A stretch of 5,990 nucleotides of DNA from CAYGTS01 sp964352905 (lineage in GTDB: Bacteria > Pseudomonadota > Gammaproteobacteria > JAHCLG01): NCBI GenBank assembly GCA_964352905.1, contig CAYGTS010000147.1:1-5990 (forward strand), given 5' to 3'. The first letter of the stretch is position 1; every line of letters begins with the position of its first letter. A model generated the notes under the pieces. That model saw only the letters and a list, made by a program, of their open reading frames with translations, ran no database searches and was not told where the DNA came from. The position numbers and the translations under genes are program-made. Below are positions 5,927 through 5,990 of the stretch, one piece after another.

Positions 5927-5964
5927 CGTCATTGCGAGGAGCGCAGCGACAAAGCAATCCAGGG
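5927..5964 (-). repeat. Palindromic repeat, copy G, inverted relative to F
   Basis: Full copy with arms CGTCATTGCGAG (5927-5938) and GCAATCCAGGG (5954-5964), facing copy F across nine bases. The interior GGAGCGCAGCGAC matches the inverse of the half copies C and E, with one small indel. The right flank AGAGGATCTTTAAT resembles the one after copy D. With F it forms a large nested inverted repeat. Confidence 0.85.
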
Positions 5965-5990
5965 AGAGGATCTTTAATTTTACAAAACTT

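Overview
The window is a stretch of chromosome from a fairly AT-rich gammaproteobacterium. All six genes lie on the minus strand, in the order cmk, rpsA, lapA, lapB, pyrF, comEA-like, read from the right end to the left. The cmk-rpsA pair followed by lapA-lapB-pyrF is the classical gammaproteobacterial arrangement. LapB resembles the E. coli protein over its whole length, including the N-terminal anchor and the C-terminal rubredoxin-like zinc knuckle. The low GC, the ComEA-like gene after pyrF and many short palindromic repeats would fit a Legionellales or Coxiella-like lineage. That placement is inference; the genes themselves only support Gammaproteobacteria firmly.

Layout from right to left: 5793-5990 is a cmk upstream region ending in two repeat copies in inverted orientation. 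cmk (5109-5792) and rpsA (3306-4991) are separated by about 117 bases that include a possible stem-loop. A strong rho-independent terminator (3212-3245) closes rpsA. The gap 2906-3305 has no gene. It carries two oppositely oriented repeat copies that bracket about 140 bases, at the place where many relatives carry ihfB. lapA (2615-2905), lapB (1447-2613) and pyrF (738-1442) are packed with 1 and 4 bases between them and look like one translationally coupled operon. After 100 bases comes the comEA-like gene (323-637), followed by a terminator hairpin (283-313). Positions 1-282 hold three more repeat copies and about 115 bases of unexplained sequence.

Together the genes supply pyrimidine nucleotides (PyrF makes UMP, Cmk phosphorylates CMP/dCMP), translation initiation (ribosomal protein S1) and control of lipopolysaccharide synthesis (LapA/LapB). 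The exported helix-hairpin-helix protein probably binds DNA in the periplasm. The genes are ordinary housekeeping genes, and I see no previously undescribed multi-gene system. The part most worth a second look is the repeat family: seven copies with conserved outer arms (TGGATTGC ... CGCAATGACG) and interiors that change from copy to copy but are self-complementary in at least three of them. Copies sit in all three of the larger intergenic gaps. One of them creates a false in-frame N-terminal extension of lapA.
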